This document shows, one piece after another, positions 1 through 9,668 of a DNA stretch of 64,000 nt. Made by a program: the position numbers and the translations under genes. Below the pieces are notes generated by a model. The model was not told the origin of the DNA. It did not search any database and saw nothing but the letters and a program-made list of their open reading frames with translations. The stretch's first letter is position 1, and the number at the start of each line of letters is the position of its first letter. Source of the DNA: Sphingomonas sp. EC-HK361 (lineage in GTDB: Bacteria; Pseudomonadota; Alphaproteobacteria; Sphingomonadales; Sphingomonadaceae). Location of the stretch: assembly GCF_902498785.1 (NCBI RefSeq), contig NZ_LR701493.1, positions 86,372-150,371 of the forward strand. The letters run 5' to 3'.

Positions 1-81
1 CTTCCCCCCTGACGAACGCCCCCGCCACCCCTATGTGTGGTCGGCAATGGCACGTCACTCACTCATCGCGGCTCGCATCCG

Positions 82-1719
82 ATGACCGATTCGTTCGATC
101 TCGGCGAACCGCCGCAGCCGGCGCGCGCGGAAACCTACCGCGTCCTCGCGCGCAAATATCGGCCGCAGACCTTTGCCGAGCTCATCGGCCAGGACGCGAT
201 GGTCACCACGCTTGGCAATGCGATCAAGCGCGACCGGCTCGCGCACGCCTTCCTGCTGACCGGCGTTCGCGGGGTGGGCAAGACCTCGACCGCGCGGCTG
301 ATCGCGAAGGCGCTCAACTGTATCGGTCCGGACGGCAATGGCGGGCCTACGATCGATCCGTGCGGGGTTTGCAGCTTCTGCACGTCGATCGCGGAGGGGC
401 GGTGCATCGATGTTTTAGAGCAGGACGCTGCGTCGAATACCAAAGTGGAGCAGATGCGCGAGCTGCTGGACAACGTCCCCTATGCGGCCGCCAGCGCGCG
501 CTACAAGATCTACATCATCGACGAAGTCCACATGCTGTCGAACAGCTCGTTCAACGCGCTCCTGAAGACGCTGGAGGAGCCGCCGGCGCATGTGAAGTTC
601 CTGTTCGCGACGACCGAGGTGAACAAGGTGCCGGTGACGGTCCTGTCGCGCTGCCAGCGTTTCGACCTGCGCCGTATTCCGGCCGATCTCCTCGCCGATC
701 ACTTCGCGAAGGTCGTGACGGCCGAGAACGTCACCGCCGAACCCGAGGCGCTGGCGCTGATCGCGCGCGCGGCGGAAGGGTCGGCGCGCGACGGGCTCTC
801 GATCCTCGATCAGGCGATCGCGCATGCCGATTCGGGCGGCGGCGGGGTGACCGCGCCCGCGGTGCGCGAGATGCTGGGCCTGTCGGATCGCAGCGCTGTG
901 CGCGATCTCATGGCGCTGCTCCTCTCGGGCGATGCGCCGGGCGCACTCTCGGCACTGCGCCGGCAATATGATTATGGCGTCGATCCGCTGGGTGTGCTGC
1001 GCGCGCTGCTGGAGGCGGTGCACGGCGTCACCCTGCTGAAGGTCGGCGCGGCGGCGGATGCGGCGCAGTCGGCCGAGGAGCGCGATGCGTTCGCCGGGTG
1101 GGCGGAGCAGCTGTCGTTTCCTGCGCTCCACCGGCTTTGGCAGTTGCTGCTCAAGGGGCATGACGAGGTCGCGCGCGCGGCGCTGCCGATCGAGGCGGCG
1201 GAGATGGCGCTGCTGCGCGTCATTCACGCCTCCAGCCTGCCCGATCCGGGGGAACTCGCGCGGCGGATCGCGAGCGGGGAAGGCGCCCCGGTTGCTCCCG
1301 TCGCGCCAGCCGCACCTGTAGCGTCGCCTTCGCCGCCAGTGGACCGGACGCCATCGGAATTCGCCGGCGTCATGGCGCTGCTCGAGGCGAAGGGGCATCA
1401 CGCGCTCTACCACCGGCTGCTCTCGGCGGCGCGGGTGGTGCGGTTTGAGACGCCCGAGATCGATTTCAGCGGCACGCGACCGATCGCGGCGGATACGCTG
1501 GCCGAACTCGCGCAGGTGTTGAAGGCCGAAACCGGGCGGGTGTGGAAGATCGCCATGGTCGATGCGCCCGGCGCGCCGACGATGAAGGAACGTGAGGACG
1601 CAGCAGCGGCCGCGGAAAGGCAGGCGGTGCTCGACAGCCCGCTCGTCCGCGCGGCGTTCGAATCCTTTCCCGAGGCCGAACTCGAAGATTGGCCCAAGAC
1701 CCTGAAACATGGAGCGTGA
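82..1719 (+). CDS. dnaX: DNA polymerase III subunit gamma/tau
   Basis: Clamp-loader ATPase of the replicative polymerase, which loads the beta clamp on DNA in the cytoplasm. The 545-residue product has a Walker A motif GVRGVGKTS near residues 61-69, a zinc cluster at Cys80/94/97/100, DEVH at 147-150 and the SRC arginine-finger motif near 189-191. The C-terminal third is Ala/Pro-rich linker and tau-like region. The start at 82 is preferred over an upstream in-frame ATG at 37 because the conserved YRVLARKYRP segment begins close after it. I see no A-rich slippery sequence, so a frameshifted gamma form is not evident. ybaB follows with its ribosome-binding site inside the dnaX stop region, a common bacterial arrangement. 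Confidence 0.97.
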   Translation: MTDSFDLGEPPQPARAETYRVLARKYRPQTFAELIGQDAMVTTLGNAIKRDRLAHAFLLTGVRGVGKTSTARLIAKALNCIGPDGNGGPTIDPCGVCSFCTSIAEGRCIDVLEQDAASNTKVEQMRELLDNVPYAAASARYKIYIIDEVHMLSNSSFNALLKTLEEPPAHVKFLFATTEVNKVPVTVLSRCQRFDLRRIPADLLADHFAKVVTAENVTAEPEALALIARAAEGSARDGLSILDQAIAHADSGGGGVTAPAVREMLGLSDRSAVRDLMALLLSGDAPGALSALRRQYDYGVDPLGVLRALLEAVHGVTLLKVGAAADAAQSAEERDAFAGWAEQLSFPALHRLWQLLLKGHDEVARAALPIEAAEMALLRVIHASSLPDPGELARRIASGEGAPVAPVAPAAPVASPSPPVDRTPSEFAGVMALLEAKGHHALYHRLLSAARVVRFETPEIDFSGTRPIAADTLAELAQVLKAETGRVWKIAMVDAPGAPTMKEREDAAAAAERQAVLDSPLVRAAFESFPEAELEDWPKTLKHGA

Positions 1720-1720
1720 C

Positions 1721-2044
1721 ATGAAAGACCTGAACGATATCATGGCGATGGCCCAGAACGTGCAGAGCGAGCTGGAAAAGGCGCAGGCCAATCTCGATTC
1801 GATCGAGGTCGAGGGCGTGGCCGGCGGCGGGCTCGTCAAGGTGAAGGCATCGGCGAAGGGCCGGATCATCGGGCTCGATATCGACGAATCGCTGCTCCAG
1901 CCGAGCGAGAAGCAGATGGTCGAGGATCTGGTGGTCGCGGCCTTCAATGACGCGCGGACCAGGGCCGATGCGGTGTCCGGCGCAGAGATGTCGAAGATGA
2001 CCAGCGGCCTGTCGCTGCCGCCGGGATTCAAGCTGCCGTTCTGA
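1721..2044 (+). CDS. ybaB: YbaB/EbfC family nucleoid-associated protein
   Basis: Small DNA-binding protein of the YbaB/EbfC family, 107 residues, matching the family's usual length of about 105-110. It begins MKDLNDIMAMAQ and carries the conserved SAKGRIIGLDID segment. An in-frame ATG at 1709 exists, but GGAG at 1711-1714 is well placed for 1721, so that start is chosen. It follows dnaX by one base, the classic dnaX-ybaB pair; the same operon often continues with recR, which is absent here. Confidence 0.93.
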   Translation: MKDLNDIMAMAQNVQSELEKAQANLDSIEVEGVAGGGLVKVKASAKGRIIGLDIDESLLQPSEKQMVEDLVVAAFNDARTRADAVSGAEMSKMTSGLSLPPGFKLPF

Positions 2045-2062
2045 GCCGGTCGATACGGTTAA

Positions 2063-2088
2063 GGAACGACTTTGCCCGTCCGTTCGTT
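2063..2088 (+). promoter_or_regulatory. candidate EcfG (general stress sigma) promoter
   Basis: GGAAC at 2063-2067 and CGTT at 2085-2088 are separated by 17 bases. This matches the GGAAC-N16/17-CGTT consensus of the alphaproteobacterial general stress sigma factor EcfG. The ATG of the small membrane protein lies 32 bases downstream. The match is seen in the sequence; the regulation is inferred. Confidence 0.5.
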
Positions 2089-2120
2089 TGCGCTCCCATC
2101 AGTAACAGGGAGTAGAAGGC

Positions 2121-2372
2121 ATGGCTGACGAACGGATCGTGGAAACCTCGACCGAGCCGCACACGACGATCATTGAGCGCCGTGGCGGCGGCGGCGGCGC
2201 CGGCATTTTCATCGGGATCGTGCTGCTGGTCGCGGTCGTGGTCGGCGCGTTTTTCCTGATGAACCAGTCGAAGAACGACAATCTGAAGACCAACGCGATC
2301 ACGTCGGCGGCGAAGGACGTCGGCGACGGCGCGCAGAAGGTCGGCGACGCGGCGCAGAAGTCGGTCGAGTAA
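2121..2372 (+). CDS. small single-pass membrane protein
   Basis: 83 residues with no family I recognise. The N-terminus is polar and followed by a glycine run (about residues 22-27). One strongly hydrophobic segment spans about residues 28-47, and the short polar tail contains the near-repeats VGDGAQK and VGDAAQK. It looks like a membrane-anchored protein with a small amphipathic domain. A GGGAG ribosome-binding site precedes ATG 2121. An EcfG-like promoter lies just upstream, suggesting stress induction. Function unknown. Confidence 0.8.
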   Translation: MADERIVETSTEPHTTIIERRGGGGGAGIFIGIVLLVAVVVGAFFLMNQSKNDNLKTNAITSAAKDVGDGAQKVGDAAQKSVE

Positions 2373-2381
2373 GTCATCCAT

Positions 2382-2459
2382 TCCGTTCGTTTCGAGCGAA
2401 GTCGAGAAACGCTGGACTGGGCTGCGAAGCGTTTATCGACCACGCGCGAAATGAACGGG
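2382..2459. repeat. dispersed palindromic element, TCGAGCGAAGTCGA type
   Basis: Starts CCGTTCGTTTCGAGCGAAG and ends with a decayed inverted copy of the same bases (GAAATGAACGG). It lies between two convergent genes. Related elements occur near 4474, 16519, 33075, 47663 and 60233. Confidence 0.6.
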
Positions 2460-2488
2460 TGGGTCAAGTTGGGTCGAAAACACTCCCG

Positions 2489-3166
2489 CTAGCGCAAGCA
2501 GGCGTCCAGGCCATCGCGCCGAACGATGCCGACCCGGGCGGCGATCGCGTTGCCGTGGCTGCGGACGAAGCCACGCGGATCGATCGCCGCCCGTTTCTTC
2601 GGCAGCGGCAGGACGGCGGCGATGCGGCCCGCTTCGGTCGCGCTCAGACGATCGGCACCGTGCCTGAAATAGCGCTCGGCGCCCGCCTGCACGCCATAGG
2701 TGCCGATCCCGGTCTCGGCGATGTTCAGATACACCTCCATGATCCGCCGCTTGCCCCACAGCGTCTCGATGAGGACGGTGAAATACGCCTCGAACGCCTT
2801 GCGCACATAGCCGCCGCCCTGAATCAGGAACGCGTTCTTCGCGGTCTGCTGGCTGATCGTCGAGCCGCCGCGGATTCGCCCACCTCGCGCGTTGCGCGCG
2901 GCGGCGCCCGCCATTGCGCGGAAATCGAAGCCGTGATGCGAGCAGAAGCGCGAATCCTCCCCCGCGATCGCCGCGCGCGCCATGTCGGGATCGATATCGG
3001 ACAGCGGGGTCCAGGCCTTCGTCACCGAATGGCCGCTCATCACGTCGCCCAGCATCGTGAAAGTGAAAGGCGGCGGAACGAAGCGATACGCGAGCACCCA
3101 GAGCGCCGTCACCACGATGAACCACAGAAGGATTTTCAGGCCCAGCCCGATGACGCGCGCGATCAT
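2489..3166 (-). CDS. mtgA: monofunctional peptidoglycan glycosyltransferase
   Basis: Polymerises lipid II into glycan strands at the outer face of the inner membrane; family GT51 without a transpeptidase domain. The 225-residue product has one N-terminal membrane segment (about 6-27). It carries the catalytic-Glu motif EDSRFCSHHGFD and the second GT51 motif GGSTISQQTAKN. Length and architecture fit MtgA. It is transcribed towards the small membrane protein and stands alone. A bifunctional PBP1A lies elsewhere in the window at 21705. Confidence 0.93.
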   Translation of the reverse strand: MIARVIGLGLKILLWFIVVTALWVLAYRFVPPPFTFTMLGDVMSGHSVTKAWTPLSDIDPDMARAAIAGEDSRFCSHHGFDFRAMAGAAARNARGGRIRGGSTISQQTAKNAFLIQGGGYVRKAFEAYFTVLIETLWGKRRIMEVYLNIAETGIGTYGVQAGAERYFRHGADRLSATEAGRIAAVLPLPKKRAAIDPRGFVRSHGNAIAARVGIVRRDGLDACLR

Positions 3167-3311
3167 CGCGCCGCGCTAGATTTTCCCGTGGGGCGTTTCA
3201 ACCGGATTAGGCGTGCCCGCGTCACTGGACCTGCCGCCCCGCGCGGCGTATCCGGCGCGGCGGCCAGCACTTCCGCTTTCACCTCCATGTTCGACAGGGA
3301 CGCCGACACTC

Positions 3312-4418
3312 GTGACCGCGCTACTTCCCGAAGGCTTTCGCGACGCGCTGCCGCCTTATGCCGATGCCGCCGCGCAGATCGAATCGGCGATCCTCGGCGT
3401 GGCGCATTCGCATGGCTATGAGCGCGTCGATCCGCCGCTCGCCGAATTCGCGGAAGGGCTGGCGAGCCGGCTGAAGGCGGGTGGTCTTCGCGACGCGGTG
3501 CGCTTCGTCGATCCGGTGAGCCAGGCGACGCTCGCGATCCGGCCCGATCTGACCGCGCAGGTCGCGCGGATCGCGGCGACGCGGATGGGGCATCATCCGC
3601 GCCCCGTCCGGCTCTCCTACGCGGGCACGACGCTGAAGCTGCGCGCGCCGCAACTCGCCCCGGCGCGTGAACGCAGACAGATCGGCTGCGAGCTTATCGG
3701 ACTCGATTCGATTGCTGCCGCGATCGAGATCGTCAGCGTCGCGGTCGAGGCGCTGGAAGCCGCCGGCGCGATGGATTTGTCGATCGACTTCACGCTGCCT
3801 GACCTCGTCGATACGCTGGCCGCGGACGCGTTGCCGGTGCCTGTCGAGGAAATCGATGCGCTGCGCGAGCGACTGGATGCGAAGGACGCCGGCGGGGTCG
3901 CCGCGCTCGCGCCCGCCTATATGCCGCTGGTCGAGGCTGCAGGGCCGTTCGACGCGGCGCTCGCGCGCCTGCGTTCGTTCGATACGCGAGGGTTGCTCGC
4001 CTCGCGGCTCGACGGGCTGGCCGCGATCGCGTCGACGCTTGCGGGGCGGGTGACGCTGACCCTCGATCCGACCGAGCGGCACGGATTCGAATATCAGAGC
4101 TGGCTCGGCTTCTCGCTGTTTGCTGGCGGCGCGAGCGGTGAGGTGGGGCGGGGCGGCACCTACACGATCGTCCATGAAGACGGCGCCGAGGAAGCGGCGA
4201 CGGGCTTCTCGCTCTTCCCGGGCGGGTTGCCCGGCGCAAGCCGCGGCGGCGCGCGGCGTCGGCTGTTCCTGCCCGTGGGTGCCGATCCGGCCGCCTCCGC
4301 GCGAATGCGGGCGGCAGGCTGGGTGACGGTCGCCGCGCTGGAGGCGGGCGATACGCCCGAGGCGCAGCTTTGCACCCATCTGCTGGTGGACGGCGAGCCG
4401 CGCCCGCTGGGCGGTTGA
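3312..4418 (+). CDS. hisZ: ATP phosphoribosyltransferase regulatory subunit
   Basis: Class II aminoacyl-tRNA-synthetase-like paralogue that joins short-form HisG to make the first enzyme of histidine synthesis. It is 368 residues from a GTG start at 3312, where the family-typical LLPEGFRD motif begins; longer in-frame starts add a proline-rich leader that looks non-coding. Motif-2-like (RPDLTAQVAR) and motif-3-like segments are visible. HisG is not in the window. It directly precedes purA; both are nucleotide/histidine-linked biosynthesis. Confidence 0.87.
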   Translation: MTALLPEGFRDALPPYADAAAQIESAILGVAHSHGYERVDPPLAEFAEGLASRLKAGGLRDAVRFVDPVSQATLAIRPDLTAQVARIAATRMGHHPRPVRLSYAGTTLKLRAPQLAPARERRQIGCELIGLDSIAAAIEIVSVAVEALEAAGAMDLSIDFTLPDLVDTLAADALPVPVEEIDALRERLDAKDAGGVAALAPAYMPLVEAAGPFDAALARLRSFDTRGLLASRLDGLAAIASTLAGRVTLTLDPTERHGFEYQSWLGFSLFAGGASGEVGRGGTYTIVHEDGAEEAATGFSLFPGGLPGASRGGARRRLFLPVGADPAASARMRAAGWVTVAALEAGDTPEAQLCTHLLVDGEPRPLGG

Positions 4419-4423
4419 CTAAC

Positions 4424-4449
4424 GGGCGCGCGACCGTCTAGGCGCGCCC
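4424..4449 (+). terminator. GC-rich hairpin after hisZ
   Basis: Arms GGGCGCGC (4424-4431) and GCGCGCCC (4442-4449) with a 10-base loop, six bases after the hisZ stop. No T tract follows, so it is a weak or factor-assisted terminator at best. Confidence 0.4.
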
Positions 4450-4473
4450 CGCATTTGAAGATCGTCTGCGTGC

Positions 4474-4495
4474 CGAGTCCTGTCGAAGGGCGCGC
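4474..4495. repeat. half copy of the CTGTCGAAGG dispersed element
   Basis: GAGTCCTGTCGAAGGG just upstream of purA resembles one arm of the CTGAGCCTGTCGAAGG family seen near 16519, 47663 and 60233. The second arm is missing. Confidence 0.45.
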
Positions 4496-4526
4496 GGATC
4501 GGACCCGGCAGGTGGAGACCTGTATC

Positions 4527-5816
<1,290 letters not shown>

Positions 5817-5817
5817 C

Positions 5818-5847
5818 AAAAAAGCGGCGGCCAACCAAGGCCGCCGC
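5818..5847 (-). terminator. rho-independent terminator of the Ala-rich secreted protein gene
   Basis: Nine-base perfect stem GCGGCGGCC (5824-5832) and GGCCGCCGC (5839-5847) with a 6-base loop. It is flanked on the left by six A residues, which read as a U run on the minus strand. It follows the minus-strand stop at 5875 and may also block read-through from purA. Confidence 0.75.
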
Positions 5848-5874
5848 TCCTTCCATCGGTCGTGATCCTGCAGA

Positions 5875-6327
5875 TCAGTGCGGCGTCACAGAGCCATTCG
5901 CGTCGGCGCTACCCGTGGCGCCGACGTTCGTGCCGCCAACCGTTGCGCCGGCCGTGGTGCCTGCGGATGCGCCGTTATCGACGGTTGCGCCGGTGGAGGT
6001 GCTCGCACTCCCATTGACGCTGGTGGCGTTGGCCGTGTCGCGGGCCTTGCGTTCTGCTTTGGCAGCAGCGCGATCGGCGCGAGCCTTGGCGCGCTCGGCG
6101 TCGCGCTGCGCACGGTCTGCCGTTGCGTTGGCGGCATTCGTGGTGCGCTGGAGCGCGTCGGTCTGCACCGTGCCGTTCACGGCCGTGCCGGCGCTGCCCA
6201 TCGTCTGGCCGAGCGGGGTGCCGGCCGAGCCGCCGAGCGTGCCGCCGGCGCCACCGCCCAGAACCTGGGCCGACGCGACGCCGGGAAGCGCGAGCGCGCC
6301 TGCGGCAAAGATCGTGATGATACGCAT
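5875..6327 (-). CDS. secreted Ala/Thr/Gly-rich protein with coiled-coil core
   Basis: 150 residues, unrecognised family. A signal peptide (MRIITIFAAG ... ASAQ, cleavage about residue 21) is followed by a Gly-rich stretch. Then comes a highly charged Ala/Arg/Lys/Glu segment (about 70-97) that should be helical, and a low-complexity Ala/Thr/Gly/Ser tail. Start 6327 is chosen over 6387 because GGAGAAAAG precedes it and a signal peptide follows. It sits behind a similar low-complexity exported gene (6423-6746) and ends at a clear terminator. Probably periplasmic. Confidence 0.7.
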   Translation of the reverse strand: MRIITIFAAGALALPGVASAQVLGGGAGGTLGGSAGTPLGQTMGSAGTAVNGTVQTDALQRTTNAANATADRAQRDAERAKARADRAAAKAERKARDTANATSVNGSASTSTGATVDNGASAGTTAGATVGGTNVGATGSADANGSVTPH

Positions 6328-6371
6328 GACTTTTCTCCTTACTAAGGCGAAATAAAACGTGGTGACGCCAA

Positions 6372-6402
6372 AGGACCCGGCGGCCAAAGGCTGCCGGGTC
6401 CT
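6372..6402 (-). terminator. long hairpin between two secreted-protein genes
   Basis: AGGACCCGGC (6372-6381) pairs with GCCGGGTCCT (6393-6402), and the inner GCC/GGC extends the stem to a 3-base loop. No strong T run follows on the minus strand, so it may be an mRNA-stabilising or attenuating hairpin downstream of the 6423-6746 gene. Confidence 0.55.
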
Positions 6403-6422
6403 GGCGTAGTCCTAACCGGTGA

Positions 6423-6746
6423 TCAGCCCTGCGGCGGAGTCGTCGGAGGCGTCGTCGACGGCGACGTCGGAGCCGGAGTGCTCGGCGTCATCGACGGATC
6501 GGCCGGCGTTGTCGGTGTCGGGCTGGTCGGCGCCGGCGTCGTGGTCGTATCGGTCGGCATGGTCGACATGTCGCCCGACTTCTTCGACTTCTTGTGCTTC
6601 TTCGACGTCGTGGTCGACTGATCGGGCGTGCCCATGCTGTCGGTCGTCGGCGTGGTCGTCTGCGTCTGATCCGTCGGCGTGGTCTGCGCCATCGCTGCGG
6701 CCGGCATCACAAGTGCGCCTGCGGCGATAATGCTGAGGAACTTCAT
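6423..6746 (-). CDS. secreted Pro/Thr-rich low-complexity protein
   Basis: 107 residues, no recognised domain. A signal peptide (MKFLSIIAAG ... AMAQ, about residues 1-21) leads into a mature part made almost only of Thr, Pro, Ser and Asp. A lysine cluster KKHKKSKK sits near the centre. It looks like a disordered periplasmic or surface protein with a polycationic patch. GGAG lies upstream of ATG 6746. Composition is unlike its neighbours. It is followed by another low-complexity exported protein, perhaps in one transcript. Confidence 0.68.
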   Translation of the reverse strand: MKFLSIIAAGALVMPAAAMAQTTPTDQTQTTTPTTDSMGTPDQSTTTSKKHKKSKKSGDMSTMPTDTTTTPAPTSPTPTTPADPSMTPSTPAPTSPSTTPPTTPPQG

Positions 6747-6808
6747 TGGAAAATCTCCTGGATTTGATCCCTGTTAGAGACTTAATATAGGAGCGCTTTC
6801 GTTGAATA

Positions 6809-7876
6809 TCACCCGCACTGACCGCGATGAAGCAACGACTGGTCGGCTAATACAAGCGCCATCATTGCTTCGACAACTGGCGCGCCGCGAATCCCTACAC
6901 AGGGGTCGTGCCTGCCCTTTGTTTGGATGTTGCTCGCTTCACCTTGCCGTGTGACCGTCTCGACGGGAATAAGGATCGAGCTGGTCGGTTTGAAGGCGAC
7001 GCGGACGCGGATCGGCTGACCCGTCGCGATTCCTCCTGCGATTCCGCCTGCGTGATTGGCGAGAAATTCGGGACCGGCCTCGCCGGGGCGCATCGGATCG
7101 GCATTCTCCTCTCCGCGCAGCGCAGCCGCTGCGAAGCCATCGCCGATCTCGACACCCTTTACCGCGTTGATCGACATCATCGCCGCGGCGAGTTCCGAAT
7201 CGAGCTTGGCATAAAGCGGCGCGCCCCAGCCGGCTGGGACCCCCGTCGCTTCGCAGGCGATTACGGCGCCGAGCGACGACCCAGCCTTGCGCGCGCTGTC
7301 GATCAGCGCCTCCCACCGGACGGCCGCGTCAGCGTCGGGGCAGAAGAAGGGATTGGCGTCGATCTGCGCGTCGTCAAAGTTCGCCGGATCGATCGCGTCG
7401 CCACCGATCGCCTCCACCCAGGCGCGGATGCGCACCTGCGGGATGACGAGCCGGGCGACGGCGCCGGCCGCCACCCGCGACGCGGTTTCCCGCGCGGACG
7501 ATCGCCCGCCCCCGCGGTAATCGCGAAACCCGTATTTCGCGTCATAGGCGTAATCGGCGTGGCCGGGACGATAGGCGTTCGCGACCTCCGAATAGTCCTT
7601 TGATCGTTGATCGACATTCTCGATCATCAGGCTGATCGGCGTGCCGGTGGTGCGCCCCTCGAAGACGCCGGAGAGAATGCGGACCTGATCCGGCTCCTGC
7701 CGCTGTGTCGTGAAGCGCGAGGTGCCCGGACGGCGCTTGTCGAGCCATGGCTGGATGTCGCCCTCGCCGAGCGCGATGCCGGGCGGGCACCCGTCGACCA
7801 CGGCGCCGATCGCCGGCCCATGGCTTTCACCCCATGTGGTGAAACGGAACAGGTGGCCGAAGCTGTTCAGGCTCAT
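6809..7876 (-). CDS. aroC: chorismate synthase
   Basis: Last step of the shikimate pathway: EPSP to chorismate, using reduced FMN. 355 residues. It begins [20 protein letters not shown], the standard N-terminal signature, and has the conserved RPGHADYAY and [16 protein letters not shown] motifs. The start at 7876 overlaps the last base of the fabI stop, so the two are co-translated from one message. Longer in-frame extension into fabI is not needed. Confidence 0.97.
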   Translation of the reverse strand: MSLNSFGHLFRFTTWGESHGPAIGAVVDGCPPGIALGEGDIQPWLDKRRPGTSRFTTQRQEPDQVRILSGVFEGRTTGTPISLMIENVDQRSKDYSEVANAYRPGHADYAYDAKYGFRDYRGGGRSSARETASRVAAGAVARLVIPQVRIRAWVEAIGGDAIDPANFDDAQIDANPFFCPDADAAVRWEALIDSARKAGSSLGAVIACEATGVPAGWGAPLYAKLDSELAAAMMSINAVKGVEIGDGFAAAALRGEENADPMRPGEAGPEFLANHAGGIAGGIATGQPIRVRVAFKPTSSILIPVETVTRQGEASNIQTKGRHDPCVGIRGAPVVEAMMALVLADQSLLHRGQCG

Positions 7877-8691
7877 CAGACGAGCGCGATGTCGGGCGCG
7901 TCCTCCGCCTTCATGCCGATGACATTGTAGCCTGCATCGACATGGTGCGTCTCGCCGGTGACGCCGCTGGAAAGATCGCTCAGCAGGTAGAGTCCGGCCC
8001 CGCCGACATCCTCGATCGTGACGTTGCGCTTCAGCGGCGAGTTCAGCTCGTTCCATTTCAGGATCAGGCGGAAGTCGCCGATTCCCGAGGCGGCGAGCGT
8101 CTTGATCGGCCCGGCCGAGATCGCGTTGACGCGGATGTTATCGCGGCCGAGATCGACGGCGAGATACTGAACGCTCGTCTCGAGCGCGGCCTTTGCCACG
8201 CCCATGACGTTGTAATGCGGGATGACCTTTTCCGCGCCGTAATAGCTGAGCGTCAGCAGCGCCCCGCCGCCTTTGCCGGTTTCCGGATCGAACGGCGTCA
8301 TCATCTTCGACGCGCGCTGTGCGACCGCGACGAAGGAATAGACGCTGACGTTCATCGTCATCAGGAAATTGTCGAGGGTGGTATCGACATAGCCGCCGCG
8401 CAGCTCGTTCTTGTCCGAAAAGCCGATCGCGTGGACGACGAAGTCGATCGTCGGCCAGTCCTTCGCCAGCGCCGCGAACGTCGCATCGAGCGCCGCCATG
8501 TCGGACACGTCGCAGTCGTAAAGCCGCGCGACGCCCAGCTGCTCGGCGAGCGGGCGCACGCGCTTTTCCATGGCTTCGCCCTGATAGCTGAAGGCGAGTT
8601 CCGCGCCGGCTTCCCCCAGCTTCTTCGCAATGCCCCAGGCGAGCGATCGATCATTGGCGAGCCCCATGATGAGCCCACGCTTTCCCGCCAT
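7876..8691 (-). CDS. fabI: enoyl-[acyl-carrier-protein] reductase (NADH)
   Basis: Reduces trans-2-enoyl-ACP in the last step of each fatty-acid elongation cycle; target of triclosan-type inhibitors. 271 residues from ATG 8691 ([13 protein letters not shown]). Short-chain dehydrogenase fold with catalytic Tyr160 and Lys167 in the Tyr-x6-Lys spacing typical of FabI, plus Tyr150 corresponding to the second conserved Tyr. It is followed without a gap by aroC and preceded eight bases away by the YihY gene, so all three are probably one operon. Confidence 0.95.
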   Translation of the reverse strand: MAGKRGLIMGLANDRSLAWGIAKKLGEAGAELAFSYQGEAMEKRVRPLAEQLGVARLYDCDVSDMAALDATFAALAKDWPTIDFVVHAIGFSDKNELRGGYVDTTLDNFLMTMNVSVYSFVAVAQRASKMMTPFDPETGKGGGALLTLSYYGAEKVIPHYNVMGVAKAALETSVQYLAVDLGRDNIRVNAISAGPIKTLAASGIGDFRLILKWNELNSPLKRNVTIEDVGGAGLYLLSDLSSGVTGETHHVDAGYNVIGMKAEDAPDIALV

Positions 8692-8699
8692 CAATTGGT

Positions 8700-9662
8700 T
8701 CACTTGGTCGTCCCTGCCGTTTCGGTTTTGCCTTCCTCTACTCCGGTGACGGGTGGTTCCGCCAGTGCCGCGTTCAGGTGCGCCCCGAAAACGAGACCGA
8801 GCCCGATGAGAAAGAAGAACAGCAGCATGACGACCACGCCGGCAAGGCTGCCATAGGTCAGGTCGTAGCTGCCGAGATGCGAAAGCACCCACGGCAGCGC
8901 TGCCGTGGCGCCTACCCACCATGCGGTCGTGAACAGTGCGCCCGGCCACTTGCGGCATTTTGAATAACGGTATTTCGACGGGGTCACCGAATAGAACAGC
9001 ATGTAGAGCGCGCCGAACATCACGACGCCGGGGATCACCCGCGACAAGCCGATCCATCCCGCGACGCCCTGCGCGAAGGGGACCAGTCGGTAGACGAACT
9101 GTTCCGCTGCGGTGAGGATGCCCTGGATGAGAAACGACAGCAGCGCGAGGATGACCGAGCTCACGATCACGAGCATCGACAGCAGCCGACCTTTCCAGAA
9201 GGGCGCGGTGGAACGGTAGCCATAGGCGCGCCGGAAGATGTCGCGGATCGTCTCGATGAAGCTGCCGACCGTCCACAGGCCGATCAGCCCGCCGAACCAC
9301 AGCAGCGATCCCGTGCGCGCGGCAAGCACGTCGGTGATCGGCTTGCGAAGAAGGTCCGATACGTCGGGCGGCAGGACATGCAGGAAGGAGGCGACCGCGC
9401 GCTGCGTCTCCGCGCTCTGGCCGAAGATCGAGGCGATCGCCGCCGCCACGATGAAGAACGGAAAGACCGTCATCAACGCGAGATAGGCGAGGTTGCCGGC
9501 GTGGATGAAGCCGTCGTTGAAGACGCCGATCGCCGCGCGCTTGACGATCTCGAACGCGTAGCTTCCGGGGCGGACGCGCGCGAGCTGGCGGTCCAGCCTC
9601 AGCCGTGCCGCGCTGCGGTCTCGCCCGCGATCTTCAGGTGTCAGTGCTGTGCCCTCGCTCAT
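8700..9662 (-). CDS. YihY/BrkB family membrane protein
   Basis: 320-residue inner-membrane protein of the YihY (UPF0761, formerly 'ribonuclease BN') family. It has about six hydrophobic segments, including one near residues 62-82 and a C-terminal LLFFFLIGLGLVFGAHLNA segment. Members are predicted transporters or envelope proteins of unknown substrate; the RNase BN name is a historical misassignment. It lies between the J-domain gene (6-base gap) and fabI. Confidence 0.85.
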   Translation of the reverse strand: MSEGTALTPEDRGRDRSAARLRLDRQLARVRPGSYAFEIVKRAAIGVFNDGFIHAGNLAYLALMTVFPFFIVAAAIASIFGQSAETQRAVASFLHVLPPDVSDLLRKPITDVLAARTGSLLWFGGLIGLWTVGSFIETIRDIFRRAYGYRSTAPFWKGRLLSMLVIVSSVILALLSFLIQGILTAAEQFVYRLVPFAQGVAGWIGLSRVIPGVVMFGALYMLFYSVTPSKYRYSKCRKWPGALFTTAWWVGATAALPWVLSHLGSYDLTYGSLAGVVVMLLFFFLIGLGLVFGAHLNAALAEPPVTGVEEGKTETAGTTK

Positions 9663-9668
9663 GCGAGG

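Noticed and set aside
1-20. Tail of a possible SRP RNA (ffs) gene before dnaX
   Set aside because: ffs often lies here in alphaproteobacteria and the bases CTTCCCCCCT could be its end, but too little sequence is visible to support it.
82-1719. Programmed frameshift producing gamma from dnaX
   Set aside because: No run of A resembling the slippery heptamer and no tight stem after it was found.
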